From positions 1-43,783 of the forward strand of contig JAQCDY010000004.1 in the NCBI GenBank assembly GCA_027729785.1: 43,783 nucleotides of DNA, written 5' to 3'. Each line of letters starts with the position of its first letter. Positions within the stretch are counted from its first letter, which is position 1. The DNA is from Actinomycetota bacterium (lineage in GTDB: Bacteria; Actinomycetota; Acidimicrobiia; Acidimicrobiales; Ilumatobacteraceae). The translations under genes and the position numbers were made by a program. Shown piece after piece: positions 8,511 through 17,948 of the stretch. A model generated the notes under the pieces. It was given only the letters and a program-made list of their open reading frames with translations. It had not been told where the DNA came from and searched no databases.

Positions 8511-9410
8511 CTAAGCGCGCAAAATCCGAGTCAGAGCGCCCGACAGTTCGATTGGTCGATCACCCTGCACCGAGTGGCCTGCACCATCCACAACCAATAC
8601 CTGTGCGTCAGGTTTTCGGCGCTTCAACTCGGCGACATCGGCATCGTCGACAACCGGAGACACTCCGCCGCGCACAAGAGTCATCGCGCACTTTAAGTCT
8701 TCGATTACATTCCAAAGTTTTGAAATTCGTGCGATTCGTTTCTCCGAATCTTCCGCCGAAGGGTGTGTCGAACGGTCGTAACGCCACTGCCACGACCCAT
8801 CATCAAGCTGTTTTGCATTATGCAAAATGCCCCGACGCAACGAACTCTCAGACCGAGTCGGGTTGTGCTCGATGGTGCGGGCAAGAAGCTCTTCAAAACT
8901 TGCAAAAGTTTGCGGTCCGTTGACAAAGTCAGTTATCGCTTTAGATTTTGCAGAGTTGACTCCGGGCGTGATATCAACGACGACTATCTGATTAGCCAAG
9001 TCACCGCGCATGCCTGCTAACGCAATCGTCGTCAACCCACCAAGCGACATGCCGACTATCAATTTTGCATCTGGGGCCCACGTCTCGATTGCGGTCGCAA
9101 CGTCAAGAGCCAAGACTGTTGGTCCATAATCACCATCTTTGCGCCAAGACGAGTGCCCATGCCCAGGCAGGTCAATCGCAACCGCCGAAATGCCCATCGC
9201 CAAAATCACCGTGTCCCAAGTGTGCGCATTTTGAGCGCTGCCATGCACGAACAAAACTTCTGGTGATGCGCTACCCCACTTCAGCGCACTCAATGTTCGC
9301 CCGTCTGCAAGTTGCATCGCAATCCGTTCAACTTTTGGCATCTTGGCGACATTCAGTGAATACTCAGAAATATTTTCACCAAACATAGAAAACTCGTCGT
9401 AACTAATCAT
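8511..9410 (-). CDS. Alpha/beta hydrolase
   Basis: The 299-residue product has an alpha/beta-hydrolase fold. The oxyanion-region motif VLFVHGSAQNAHTWD lies near residue 52, the nucleophile elbow VGMSLGG gives a Ser nucleophile near residue 122, and DGAGHSVQGDRP supplies the catalytic His near the C-terminus. The acid is probably an Asp in the VVDDADVAELK region. The Ser nucleophile argues for an esterase, lipase or C-C hydrolase rather than an epoxide hydrolase. The substrate cannot be assigned. It starts three bases after the stop codon of the L,D-transpeptidase gene, so the two are almost certainly co-transcribed. Confidence 0.8.
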   Translation of the reverse strand: MISYDEFSMFGENISEYSLNVAKMPKVERIAMQLADGRTLSALKWGSASPEVLFVHGSAQNAHTWDTVILAMGISAVAIDLPGHGHSSWRKDGDYGPTVLALDVATAIETWAPDAKLIVGMSLGGLTTIALAGMRGDLANQIVVVDITPGVNSAKSKAITDFVNGPQTFASFEELLARTIEHNPTRSESSLRRGILHNAKQLDDGSWQWRYDRSTHPSAEDSEKRIARISKLWNVIEDLKCAMTLVRGGVSPVVDDADVAELKRRKPDAQVLVVDGAGHSVQGDRPIELSGALTRILRA

Positions 9411-9413
9411 TGA

Positions 9414-10514
9414 TTAAGGTGTGGTGCTTGTAGTGCTACTAGTCGTCGGACTACTGGTCACAGTCGTTGTCCCGACTGAACTGAGTGTCGTTGGCACTCC
9501 GCTAACCGTAGTTGGCGAAATCGGCAGCGTCGTTTCCGATGCAATTGTCGTGTAGTTCGGGTCTGGCTTATCGAAAGGTGCGACTGGCGAGCCGTATTCT
9601 TCTGGTTCCTTTATGTCGTCGAAAACATAGACCCGATCCCCATATTTGACGAGCGCCGGAAAGTATCGTGCGACCGACATCGGTATTCGCACGCAACCGT
9701 GTGACGCTGGTTTTAGAGGCACCAATATCGCACCATGTACGGCGATGTTGTAGTTGAAATAGACGGGGTTATACAACGATCCAAGTTTTGTTTCACGCAT
9801 GCCCGTGCGCCGATTATAAAAATAGAAAATGCCCGGCGGCGTTACGGCTTCACCGCAAATTCCAACTTTGATCTGCTGATCAGTCTCGTTGCCTTCTTCA
9901 CCTGGGTCAATTTTCACCTCTTCGCACCACGGCACACCCGTGCCACTCGACATATGAGTAATCAAAACTGGTTCTTCTTTTTTGAACACGATCAAAACCT
10001 GCTCGGGCAAATAAATTTCAACATGACTCGGCGAGTCGGCAATGCGCCGTGGCTTGATTATCAAATTCGACTGCATGATCGCCCAAGTCGATGGTGTCAC
10101 GACACCAGTTGCTGCCTCTCGCGATACGCTCATGACCAGTTTTTCAAACGCCCACATTGCCTGCACCGTGTTCTGCCCGAATTCACCGTCAATCGGACCT
10201 GGATCAAATTTCAAATCTTTCAAGCGTTGCTGCAAACGCAAGACATCGTCGCCCTTCATGCCAAGTTCGAGGGTGCGATCAAGTGGCACAGTCACGAGTG
10301 GCACCGAACTTGTGTCAACGACGATGTCTGGGTTTGAGCTTTCACTCGCCAGGTCATTCGAAGAACTCGACAACACCCCGACGGCGATGACCGTTGCTAA
10401 GACTGCAAACGCAAGCAGCGCGAATCTCCACCGATCGAATACTGATCCGAGTTTCGGCAAAGAGTCAGGCTCGAGACCACCAAATTCATCAGGAAACTCA
10501 TCGAATGAATTCAT
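9414..10514 (-). CDS. Membrane-anchored L,D-transpeptidase with peptidoglycan-binding domain
   Basis: The 366-residue protein has a cytoplasmic tail of about 30 residues, one membrane segment (about 31-50, FALLAFAVLATVIAVGVL) and a peptidoglycan-binding repeat (about 80-130, with GMKGDDVLRLQQRLKDL and DGEFGQNTVQAMWAFEKL). A YkuD catalytic domain follows, with the signature HGAILVPLKPASHGCVRIP giving the active-site Cys. The last 40 residues are a Thr/Ser/Pro-rich tail, probably a flexible or glycosylated wall segment. YkuD enzymes form 3-3 cross-links in peptidoglycan or attach proteins to it, outside the membrane. It lies between a glycosyltransferase gene (16 bases upstream) and a hydrolase gene (3 bases downstream), suggesting an envelope-related operon. 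Confidence 0.88.
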   Translation of the reverse strand: MNSFDEFPDEFGGLEPDSLPKLGSVFDRWRFALLAFAVLATVIAVGVLSSSSNDLASESSNPDIVVDTSSVPLVTVPLDRTLELGMKGDDVLRLQQRLKDLKFDPGPIDGEFGQNTVQAMWAFEKLVMSVSREAATGVVTPSTWAIMQSNLIIKPRRIADSPSHVEIYLPEQVLIVFKKEEPVLITHMSSGTGVPWCEEVKIDPGEEGNETDQQIKVGICGEAVTPPGIFYFYNRRTGMRETKLGSLYNPVYFNYNIAVHGAILVPLKPASHGCVRIPMSVARYFPALVKYGDRVYVFDDIKEPEEYGSPVAPFDKPDPNYTTIASETTLPISPTTVSGVPTTLSSVGTTTVTSSPTTSSTTSTTP

Positions 10515-10530
10515 TTGAAACTACCCTGAG

Positions 10531-11295
10531 TCAACTTTTCGATCCAGTTGCAAAATCGGCAGGCTTTATCGCGTTCAGTTTCTTGCGCAGAGCGAATGCT
10601 TCACGCAAAATCTTGGTGATCACAGCAGGTGAACTCAAAGTTGAGACGCCTCGGGTGCGTGGAAAGTAATCGACGCCGAACTGAACAACTTGCATATTCA
10701 GTTTCTTGGCGCTGACTATTAGTTCGGCATCAATAAAAGAGCCTTCACTTTCTAGTTTGATCTGATCAAAAACGGTTTTACGACACAACTTAAAAGCAAA
10801 ATTGATGTCGCGAAATCTTACGCCGAATAAAATGCGCACCATCAAGTTGTAGAAAATCGAATACACGACCCGCACATACCCTTCACCGGTGCGATCAAAT
10901 CGATAAGCACTAACAATGTCGGCTTCGTATTGACTCATCAGCCGTATCGCGTTGTGTACCTCGCGCATGTCGAACGGCAAGTCAGCGTCGGTATAAAGAA
11001 CTAAGTCTCCCGAGGATGCCGCGAAACCAGACTTTATTGAGCCACCCAGTTTGCGATTCACGGGGTGATGCACGACCTTGACATGGCTGTCACGAGCCGA
11101 GGCAGTGTCTGCGAGTTGCGGCGTCGAATCGGTAGACGCGTCGTCGACAATCACGAGCTCGTAGTCAGAAATAACTTGTGACTTTTGCAGTTCAAGGCAA
11201 ATATCTTCTGCCGCATTTAACGCGCGCTGCAGATACTGTTCTTCGTTCCACATCGGAAAAAAAATGCTTAATTTTTCGAATTTCGCCTGAACCAT
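10531..11295 (-). CDS. Family 2 glycosyltransferase, dolichol-phosphate mannosyltransferase-like
   Basis: This 254-residue GT-A fold enzyme opens with LSIFFPMWNEEQYLQRAL, followed by the nucleotide-binding VIVDDASTDSTPQLAD and the metal-binding DxD in LVLYTDADLPFDMREV. The segment HPVNRKLGGSIKSGF matches polyprenyl-phosphate glycosyltransferases. No transmembrane helices follow the catalytic domain, so it resembles the soluble DPM1/Ppm1 type that loads a sugar onto a lipid carrier at the inner face of the membrane. Donor and acceptor are unknown. It is the first gene of a minus-strand run into the L,D-transpeptidase and is divergent from the small membrane protein, 29 bases away. Confidence 0.8.
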   Translation of the reverse strand: MVQAKFEKLSIFFPMWNEEQYLQRALNAAEDICLELQKSQVISDYELVIVDDASTDSTPQLADTASARDSHVKVVHHPVNRKLGGSIKSGFAASSGDLVLYTDADLPFDMREVHNAIRLMSQYEADIVSAYRFDRTGEGYVRVVYSIFYNLMVRILFGVRFRDINFAFKLCRKTVFDQIKLESEGSFIDAELIVSAKKLNMQVVQFGVDYFPRTRGVSTLSSPAVITKILREAFALRKKLNAIKPADFATGSKS

Positions 11296-11324
11296 ACTCT
11301 TCTCAGGCTATTGTCGGTCTTGCA

Positions 11325-11753
11325 ATGTCGTCTCTTCCGCCACCTAATCCAGCACAGACCAAGCATGCAGGTTCGCTAACCCCCAGTTGGAAAATCGCGG
11401 TAATAATCACGAACGTACTGATCGCCGGCTCATTGCTTGTTTTGGCGATTTCTGCAGACAGAGTGGGCAAGCCAACTTGGTGGCTCGCGAGTCAAACAAG
11501 CGGACTATTTTCCGTCCTCTCAGTCGTGCCGTTTTTAGCCCCAGTTGGGGTGATCGTGACGACGATTCGCGCTTCAAGATTTACGCCAATTGCAGGATTG
11601 GTGGCTACGGCATTGTTGGCGGCGTCAAGCGTGGTTGACATTTCACGGTCGCCAGGCATCGCTTTGGGCGAAGCAATCCTCGCTGCATGTATGGCGTTGA
11701 CGACAATCTCCGCTTTTGCTGGGCGCAACCGCTCAGTGGCGTCTGGGCTTTAA
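11325..11753 (+). CDS. Small integral membrane protein, unknown function
   Basis: The 142-residue product from ATG 11325 has a short Pro-rich N-terminus and about four hydrophobic segments: IAVIITNVLIAGSLLVLAI, FSVLSVVPFLAPVGVIVTTI, PIAGLVATALLAASSVV and the stretch around ALGEAILAACMALTTISAF. An open frame continues upstream to 11178, but that extension overlaps the divergent glycosyltransferase and lacks hydrophobic character, so the internal ATG is preferred. No family was recognised. It lies 43 bases before argG on the same strand and may share its transcript. Confidence 0.6.
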   Translation: MSSLPPPNPAQTKHAGSLTPSWKIAVIITNVLIAGSLLVLAISADRVGKPTWWLASQTSGLFSVLSVVPFLAPVGVIVTTIRASRFTPIAGLVATALLAASSVVDISRSPGIALGEAILAACMALTTISAFAGRNRSVASGL

Positions 11754-11793
11754 AACCCTCTCGGTTTAGCCTCGCTTGGTTCTCTACAGTTAA

Positions 11794-13161
<1,368 letters not shown>

Positions 13162-13171
13162 GTTCAGCAGA

Positions 13172-14152
13172 GTGCTAAGACGACTCCTGAATGTGGTTAA
13201 AGGTTTTGGAGTGCTCACAAAGCTTGTCGAATTTATCGTTCGCTTCAGCACGCGCCAGTGGCGCAACTCACGCGAAATACGAAACCTAATAGAGAAGATC
13301 GATTCTGAAACTTCAAACAATAAATTCATACTTCAAACGCAGTGGGCAACAGAATTGACAGGCGATCCGTTGATCTATGTGGATATTGGTTCGCGCGGTG
13401 GCCCCCAAAAAATTACCGAAGGATTCTTAAAAATTATTCACTTCGTCATTTGTGAGGCTGATAAAGATGAAGTCAAAAACCTGGAGTCAACTTTTGTTGG
13501 ATGTCAGTTTTCGGTGATCAGCAATGCAATATCCGACAGTGACACAACGCGGACACTTTATTTGACCGCATCAAGGGGTGCCTCAAGCCTTTTAAAGCCA
13601 ACCGGCAATGCCATCGGTTTGTTTGGCGGCAATGAACGAAATCTCGACCGATTCAAAATTGAACAAGAGATACAAATTAAAACATTGCCTTTGTCGGTGA
13701 GTATGCCCCCTGAAATTAAAACCATCGACATTCTGAAAATTGATGTGCAGGGACTCGAGTTCGAAATTTTGAGTGGCATGGGTGAGTTTCGCCCATTTTT
13801 AATCTGCGCAGAGTGCTCGACCGTTGAAATGTATTCTGGCCAAAAGACGCTATTTTCTGTTGGTCTGCTGCTCGAAAAATTGGGTTATATGCCGATCAAA
13901 CTCATGGAAATCACGGTGATGCCGAAAACTCGTGCGAATTTTCAGTCATGCATTCAGATTCACGGTGATGTCATATTCGTGCCAGATAATTCACCAAACG
14001 GCAGGGCAATCATCGAGCGCGATGTTGAAAAATGGTTCGCTTCACTTTGCATGCACGGCTACATGGACTTTGCCCTGTGGCAAATTGAAGAATTAAAAAT
14101 CCCCAAGCCACCGCTGGTGACCCAAACAGAAGAATTGCTGAAAAATAGTTAA
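13172..14152 (+). CDS. FkbM family methyltransferase
   Basis: The 326-residue protein has an FkbM-type SAM-dependent methyltransferase domain from about residue 65. It shows the SAM-binding strand DPLIYVDIGSRGG, an acidic residue ending strand 2 in VICEADKD, and the FkbM signature TIDILKIDVQGLEFEILSGM near residue 190. Such enzymes usually O-methylate sugars or polyketides. The N-terminal 60 residues are basic and partly helical and could lie along a membrane. GTG 13172 is chosen as start; an ATG in frame at 13103 would overlap argG by 59 bases. It follows argG by 10 bases and overlaps the convergent peptidase gene by 4 bases at the stop codons. It appears more AT-rich than argG, but this was not measured. 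Confidence 0.75.
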   Translation: MLRRLLNVVKGFGVLTKLVEFIVRFSTRQWRNSREIRNLIEKIDSETSNNKFILQTQWATELTGDPLIYVDIGSRGGPQKITEGFLKIIHFVICEADKDEVKNLESTFVGCQFSVISNAISDSDTTRTLYLTASRGASSLLKPTGNAIGLFGGNERNLDRFKIEQEIQIKTLPLSVSMPPEIKTIDILKIDVQGLEFEILSGMGEFRPFLICAECSTVEMYSGQKTLFSVGLLLEKLGYMPIKLMEITVMPKTRANFQSCIQIHGDVIFVPDNSPNGRAIIERDVEKWFASLCMHGYMDFALWQIEELKIPKPPLVTQTEELLKNS

Positions 14153-15294
14153 CGGTTGACAAGGGCGCGGGCGACGCCCGCAACAAGCGCAGCGCGCTCG
14201 CCCATTGTCGAAATCAAAACATGTTCAGTTATGGCGTGTGCCCCACCACCAACTGCGCCCATGCCATCAAGCGTCGGAATACCAATCGCCGCGGTGAAGT
14301 TGCCGTCTGAACCACCGCCGACTGCAACACCTTGCAGATTTTTAATCCCCAAATCTTTGGCCACAACTTCGGCTACACCAAAAAGTGCACGACCAGCCGA
14401 CTCGTGCATCGGCGGACGGTTCACGCTTCCAGAAACTTTTATCGTTGCACCCTCGACAACAGGCTTCAACTGTGACATCTCAAGTTCAATGCGCTCTTTT
14501 TCTTCTGGCAACACAACCCGCACATCAACTTTGATCATCGCTGCATCTGGCACGACGTTTTCTGAATTGCCAGCTGTCGCCACCGTCGGCGTTACCGTCG
14601 TGCCAAGTTCGACACGAGCCATCGCCACAATGCGCTGCACCTGCGCTGCAAGTTCAACAAGCGCGTTAACACCTTTTTCGGGTTCAAGTCCGGCATGCGA
14701 AGCCCGACCGACAATATGCACCGTGAAAGTTCCAACACCTTTGCGCGCAATCTTCAACGCGCCACCATCGGCACTCGGTTCAAGCACGAGCACCGCACCA
14801 GTCGCTCGCGCGCGCGATTCAATCAATTCGCGCGACGCATAAGAGCCGACTTCTTCGTCGGCGGTGATCAACATCTCAACGCGACTTGAGTCGCTGATCG
14901 CGCTCAATCCATGAATCGCCTGCACGATGCCGGCCTTCATATCGAAAATTCCGGGGCCACGCGCGATGTCGCCATCAACCGAAAACGGCCGCTTCGCGGT
15001 CGTGCCAAGCGGAAACACCGTGTCGTGATGACCGACGATCAAAACTTTTGTGTCGTCGCCACCTTTCCAATGCACATGCGGGCCACTCGTAGAGGGGATA
15101 ATCTCTGCCCGCCTCCCGGTTACTTTTTCGAAAAGTCCAGCCAAGTATTTTGCGCTCACTTGCAAATGTTCGATGTCTAAAGACGGTGACTCGAGATTTA
15201 CGAACTCACCAAGTTGCTCGACCATCTGCGGCACGCGTGCTTGCATCTGCTTGCGCAGTTCACTTGCAGTGGGGGTTCCCGTCGTCAAACTCAC
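14149..15294 (-). CDS. M20 family metallopeptidase, glutamate carboxypeptidase-like
   Basis: This 381-residue enzyme belongs to the M20/CPG2 group of di-zinc exopeptidases. Ligand and catalytic motifs are present in order: VLIVGHHDTVFP (His and Asp), GPGIFDMKAGIVQ (bridging Asp), LITADEEVGS (catalytic Glu pair), VLEPS (Glu/Asp position) and a late His in GAVGGGAHAITEH. A dimerisation insert lies at about 180-290 (GVGTFTVHIVGRASHAGLEP). CPG2-type members remove C-terminal glutamate from folates or peptides; the substrate here is unknown. No signal peptide is apparent, so it is probably cytoplasmic. ATG 15294 is used as start. Confidence 0.85.
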   Translation of the reverse strand: MSLTTGTPTASELRKQMQARVPQMVEQLGEFVNLESPSLDIEHLQVSAKYLAGLFEKVTGRRAEIIPSTSGPHVHWKGGDDTKVLIVGHHDTVFPLGTTAKRPFSVDGDIARGPGIFDMKAGIVQAIHGLSAISDSSRVEMLITADEEVGSYASRELIESRARATGAVLVLEPSADGGALKIARKGVGTFTVHIVGRASHAGLEPEKGVNALVELAAQVQRIVAMARVELGTTVTPTVATAGNSENVVPDAAMIKVDVRVVLPEEKERIELEMSQLKPVVEGATIKVSGSVNRPPMHESAGRALFGVAEVVAKDLGIKNLQGVAVGGGSDGNFTAAIGIPTLDGMGAVGGGAHAITEHVLISTMGERAALVAGVARALVNR

Positions 15295-15339
15295 CTATCT
15301 ATAGTGCCACGCACGGACACGAGAATCTCGCTGAAATAT

Positions 15340-15357
15340 CTGTGCTTTCTCGCACAG
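15340..15357 (-). terminator. Hairpin downstream of tRNA-Leu, possible terminator
   Basis: CTGTGC (15340-15345) and GCACAG (15352-15357) pair perfectly around a 6-base loop. The stem can be lengthened across a 3-base bulge on the low-coordinate side by GAAA with TTTC. It lies 17 bases beyond the 3' end of the tRNA on its transcribed strand and before the peptidase gene. There is no T-run, so it may separate transcripts or guide tRNA 3' processing instead of terminating. Confidence 0.35.
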
Positions 15358-15374
15358 TTTCTTGAAAATTAGTG

Positions 15375-15459
15375 TGCCCGGGATCGGACTCGAACCGATA
15401 CAGCGCTTTCGCACCAGGGGGGTTTAAGCCCCCCGCGTCTACCATTCCGCCACCTGGGC
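15375..15459 (-). tRNA. tRNA-Leu (anticodon UAA)
   Basis: The minus strand folds into an 85-base class II tRNA. The anticodon stem GGGGG/CCCCC encloses the loop CTTAAAC, so the anticodon is TAA, reading UUA. The long variable arm forms GTGC-GAAA-GCGC, typical of leucine tRNAs. The T arm is ATCGG-TTCGAGT-CCGAT and the discriminator base is A, as expected for leucine. CCA is not encoded. The acceptor stem GCCCAGG/CCCGGGC has one A-C mismatch at the fifth pair. It lies 7 bases after the stop of the upstream small protein gene on the same strand. Confidence 0.95.
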
Positions 15460-15466
15460 AACCCTG

Positions 15467-15823
15467 TCAGGCTACGCGCGTTTCACCCTCATCGCTAACC
15501 AAAAGCATTTCAACACTCTGCCAAAGCACCGTTCTCGCAATTTCGGCTTCGCGTCCCGTTAACCGATTCGCAGCAACTACACCCTCGATCATGTCGCTCA
15601 GCACAGCCACAAATGGACGCCCACGCAACAGCACAGACACAACCACGCCATTATTTATTCGACGCAAACTTCGATCGACGCCGACAATACGTGGCGGGCT
15701 GCGAAAACCAGGCGGCTGCAGACCGTGTCTGTGGGCTTGACTGGCAAGCACTCGGGCCGCACCAGCGAATTGCGTATAGTGCGTTGAAACGAGCTTTTGA
15801 TTTTGAGTGTTTACGCTCGTCAT
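15467..15823 (-). CDS. Conserved-looking small protein, unknown function
   Basis: The 118-residue product (ATG 15823) was not matched to a named family. It looks real: it fills the space between the RecB-like gene and tRNA-Leu, and it has ordered alternating secondary structure, with a basic, Arg/Pro-rich middle (GFRSPPRIVGVDRSLRRI), a beta-like stretch (GVVVSVLLRGRPFVAVLSDM) and a helical end (EAEIARTVLWQSVEMLL). A start ten codons upstream (15853) is possible but would take up most of the divergent promoter region. No membrane segment, signal peptide or metal motif is visible. Confidence 0.6.
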   Translation of the reverse strand: MTSVNTQNQKLVSTHYTQFAGAARVLASQAHRHGLQPPGFRSPPRIVGVDRSLRRINNGVVVSVLLRGRPFVAVLSDMIEGVVAANRLTGREAEIARTVLWQSVEMLLVSDEGETRVA

Positions 15824-15898
15824 GTTGCAAATTATTACAGAGGGGTATCGCACAGTTAATTCTCAAAACACCCATTATGTAATGTAAGTAGTCACGTC

Positions 15899-16822
15899 AT
15901 GACAACTAATGAACTTAACCCGATGCAGCAAAATGTTGTTGATGTGCTCGGCAAACCAGCGGGTTGGGTGCCGTTGCCACTTTCGGTTATCGACGCCGTG
16001 CGCGAACAAATCGAAACCGCGCTCGCGCCGCTGGCTGAAAAACTCACGGCTGATCGTCCACTATTCATAAGTAAAAGCAGTTTGACCACCGTGCACGGTT
16101 GCGAGGCGCATTATTTGGCTTCGCTTGATTCTTTCGAATGGACAATCCTGAATGTGCGTGGCACCGTTATGCACAAAGCTGTCGAACTCGCCATCAACTG
16201 GCGCGGCTCTGTTGAACCTGCAGCTCTCGTCGATGAAGCACTCGCCCGCCTCGAAGACGAAGAGAGTCGTGGCCCGAGCGAGTTCATCGCCCAGTTGTCA
16301 CCTGGCGAACGCGCGCAACTGCGTAGTTACGCGGTTGATCTCTACACAAAATTTGAAGAAAGTTTTCCGCCACTCAAGGCGGCTTGGCGACCAGTTACCG
16401 AAAGCGCAGCGCGGGTCGAACTCTTTGGTGGCTTAATCTTTTTGTCGACACGCGTTGACCTCACGCTTGGCGGCCCTGGCAGCAAAGTGATCATTGACCT
16501 AAAGAGCGGTCGAATTTTTTCGAACCATCGCGAAGATCTGCGATTTTATGCACTCGTAGAGTCTTTACGCTCGGGTCAACCACCACGACGACTGGCGACT
16601 TACTCACTCGAGTCGGCCCGCGCCGATGTCGAAGAAGTCAGTGAAGGTGTCTTGCAGGCCGCAGTGCGCCGCGTTGTTGACGGTGCCAACGCAATTTTTG
16701 AAATCACTCGCGAAGATCGCGAACCCAAACTAAGCCCAGGTGCACACTGTCGCTGGTGTCCGCTGCAAAAGACTTGTGAAACCGGCCAGCAATTTCTTGA
16801 GCGCGGTTTCGAAGACGACTAG
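15899..16822 (+). CDS. RecB/Cas4-like PD-(D/E)XK nuclease with iron-sulfur cysteine cluster
   Basis: The 307-residue protein resembles the RecB/AddB/Cas4 nuclease branch. Near residue 60 is KSSLTTVHGCEAHYL, the usual entry motif with the first cluster cysteine. The nuclease core is about residues 185-210, where VDLTLGGPGSKVIIDLKSGR gives the Asp and D-x-K catalytic set. The C-terminal cysteines are in AHCRWCPLQKTCETG (C-x2-C-x5-C). With the first Cys these can hold a [4Fe-4S] cluster, as in AddB and Cas4. It probably cuts or resects DNA ends. There is no CRISPR array or other cas gene in the window, so a housekeeping repair role is more likely. Confidence 0.78.
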   Translation: MTTNELNPMQQNVVDVLGKPAGWVPLPLSVIDAVREQIETALAPLAEKLTADRPLFISKSSLTTVHGCEAHYLASLDSFEWTILNVRGTVMHKAVELAINWRGSVEPAALVDEALARLEDEESRGPSEFIAQLSPGERAQLRSYAVDLYTKFEESFPPLKAAWRPVTESAARVELFGGLIFLSTRVDLTLGGPGSKVIIDLKSGRIFSNHREDLRFYALVESLRSGQPPRRLATYSLESARADVEEVSEGVLQAAVRRVVDGANAIFEITREDREPKLSPGAHCRWCPLQKTCETGQQFLERGFEDD

Positions 16823-16829
16823 CTAGTAA

Positions 16830-16916
16830 TTAACCCCGACCCATGTTCGGGCGCTTGCCATGATTGGCTTTTGAACGACGCATGCGGGCTTTTTTCTTTT
16901 TTGTTTTCTTAGACAT
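16830..16916 (-). CDS. Ribosomal protein bL37 (28 residues)
   Basis: A minus-strand ATG at 16916 opens a 28-codon frame ending with TAA at 16830. The product is extremely basic (MSKKTKKKKARMRRSKAN followed by HGKRPNMGRG). The core SKANHGKRPN matches, from memory, the actinobacterial large-subunit protein bL37 found in the cryo-EM structure of the Mycobacterium smegmatis ribosome, where it is about 24 residues long. Translation is supported by an AGGA motif at 16924-16927, 7 bases before the ATG and overlapping the stop codon of the HNH nuclease gene. It converges with the RecB-like gene. It falls below usual gene-calling limits and is easily missed. Confidence 0.85.
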   Translation of the reverse strand: MSKKTKKKKARMRRSKANHGKRPNMGRG

Positions 16917-16925
16917 GCGACAATC

Positions 16926-17933
16926 CTAGTTGGTGGCTTTGCGCCATCGGGCTCGCCCACCCGCATATGGCGATCCCTCGGCATTTGTTTTCGAGCAAAT
17001 ATAAGTCGCGCCTTTATATGTGCCGAGTGCATCGACTGGCGCGCAATACGAGCCCGGATAGATGTCTTTGGCCACTGCGCCAGGTGCCGCAGTCGAAGTC
17101 TCAGTTGTCGTCTTGGCTGGGGCGGTTGTGTTGGGTGCGTTCGTTGAAACTGCTGAACCCGCTGTCGTTGTTGTTGGGGCAACCTTTGTCGTCGTGGTTG
17201 CTTGCGCAGTGGTCTTGGTCGTCGCTGGCGGGCTAACCGAAACAGGCGCGGCGCTCCAACCAGCAATTCTCAACGACGAGCAGTCACTTGCCAACAAATT
17301 CTTTATCCGCCGATATTCACTTTGGTCCATCGACAGACCCCAACGAGCCTTCACCGAAATCCAATCGCCAAGAAATGTGCACCAATAACCTTTCATTGGC
17401 GGCATCCAATTAGAGGGATCTTTTTCGCCCTTCGACCTGTTCACACGATCAGTCACGGCGATCAATGTGCGACCATCAGTCATGTCGTTGGCATATGCCT
17501 TGCGTTGCGACTTGGTCCACGACCATGCGCCAGAATCCCACGCTTCTTTCAACGCGACGACATGATCGATGTCGACATCGCCACGGTCACTCAGATTCTT
17601 GCCGTCATACTTCGAATACCAATCACCCGCCACGACATAACAGCGGTACGGGTCAACCTGCGGCTTCGAAATACTGTCGCGCTTCAGAACTTCTTCGCGG
17701 GTGTCGCACCCATTGCCGTCAAGATCTGACCAGTGGATAAATAAACTGCGCTTGTAGCCAGTTTTATATTCATTTTTGACTTTTATCGACGCAAGCACAG
17801 ACTTTGCGTCATTGGCAACAAACTTGGTGATGACTTCTTGCGTTTGCGAATCTGCCACAACCGCGTTTAATGCAGCAGCGCCAGAAACCGCAACGACGAG
17901 CACTGCGCCGTTTACCGCGATGCGCCAATTCAT
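16926..17933 (-). CDS. Secreted HNH endonuclease (DUF1524-like) with Thr-rich linker
   Basis: The 335-residue protein starts with a hydrophobic signal or anchor segment (about residues 5-25, VNGAVLVVAVSGAAALNAVV). The nuclease domain spans about 50-225 and carries the His-Asn type motif DVDIDHVVALKEAWDSGAW, then VTDRVNRSKGEKDPSNWMPP, which is typical of secreted DUF1524/GmrSD-C HNH nucleases. Four cysteines in this domain could form disulfides. A Thr/Ala-rich linker (about 230-290) precedes a small C-terminal domain (about 292-335, YCAPVDALGTYKGATYICSK), possibly for attachment. The likely role is extracellular or wall-associated DNA degradation. It is followed closely by the bL37 gene. Confidence 0.8.
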   Translation of the reverse strand: MNWRIAVNGAVLVVAVSGAAALNAVVADSQTQEVITKFVANDAKSVLASIKVKNEYKTGYKRSLFIHWSDLDGNGCDTREEVLKRDSISKPQVDPYRCYVVAGDWYSKYDGKNLSDRGDVDIDHVVALKEAWDSGAWSWTKSQRKAYANDMTDGRTLIAVTDRVNRSKGEKDPSNWMPPMKGYWCTFLGDWISVKARWGLSMDQSEYRRIKNLLASDCSSLRIAGWSAAPVSVSPPATTKTTAQATTTTKVAPTTTTAGSAVSTNAPNTTAPAKTTTETSTAAPGAVAKDIYPGSYCAPVDALGTYKGATYICSKTNAEGSPYAGGRARWRKATN

Positions 17934-17948
17934 CTTTTCAGCCTAGTG

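Noticed and set aside
14167-14181. GCGGGC-GAC-GCCCGC hairpin near the FkbM/peptidase junction as a terminator
   Set aside because: It lies within the peptidase coding region, lacks a T-run on either strand, and such GC-rich stems occur often in coding sequence.
15899-16822. CRISPR adaptation gene cas4
   Set aside because: No repeats, spacers or other cas genes are present in the window, so the Cas4 resemblance is treated as family-level only.
16823-17266. 147-residue minus-strand open frame
   Set aside because: Its composition is extreme (Arg/Gln/Pro) because it reads the Thr-rich linker of the HNH nuclease in another frame; the bL37 frame better explains its end.
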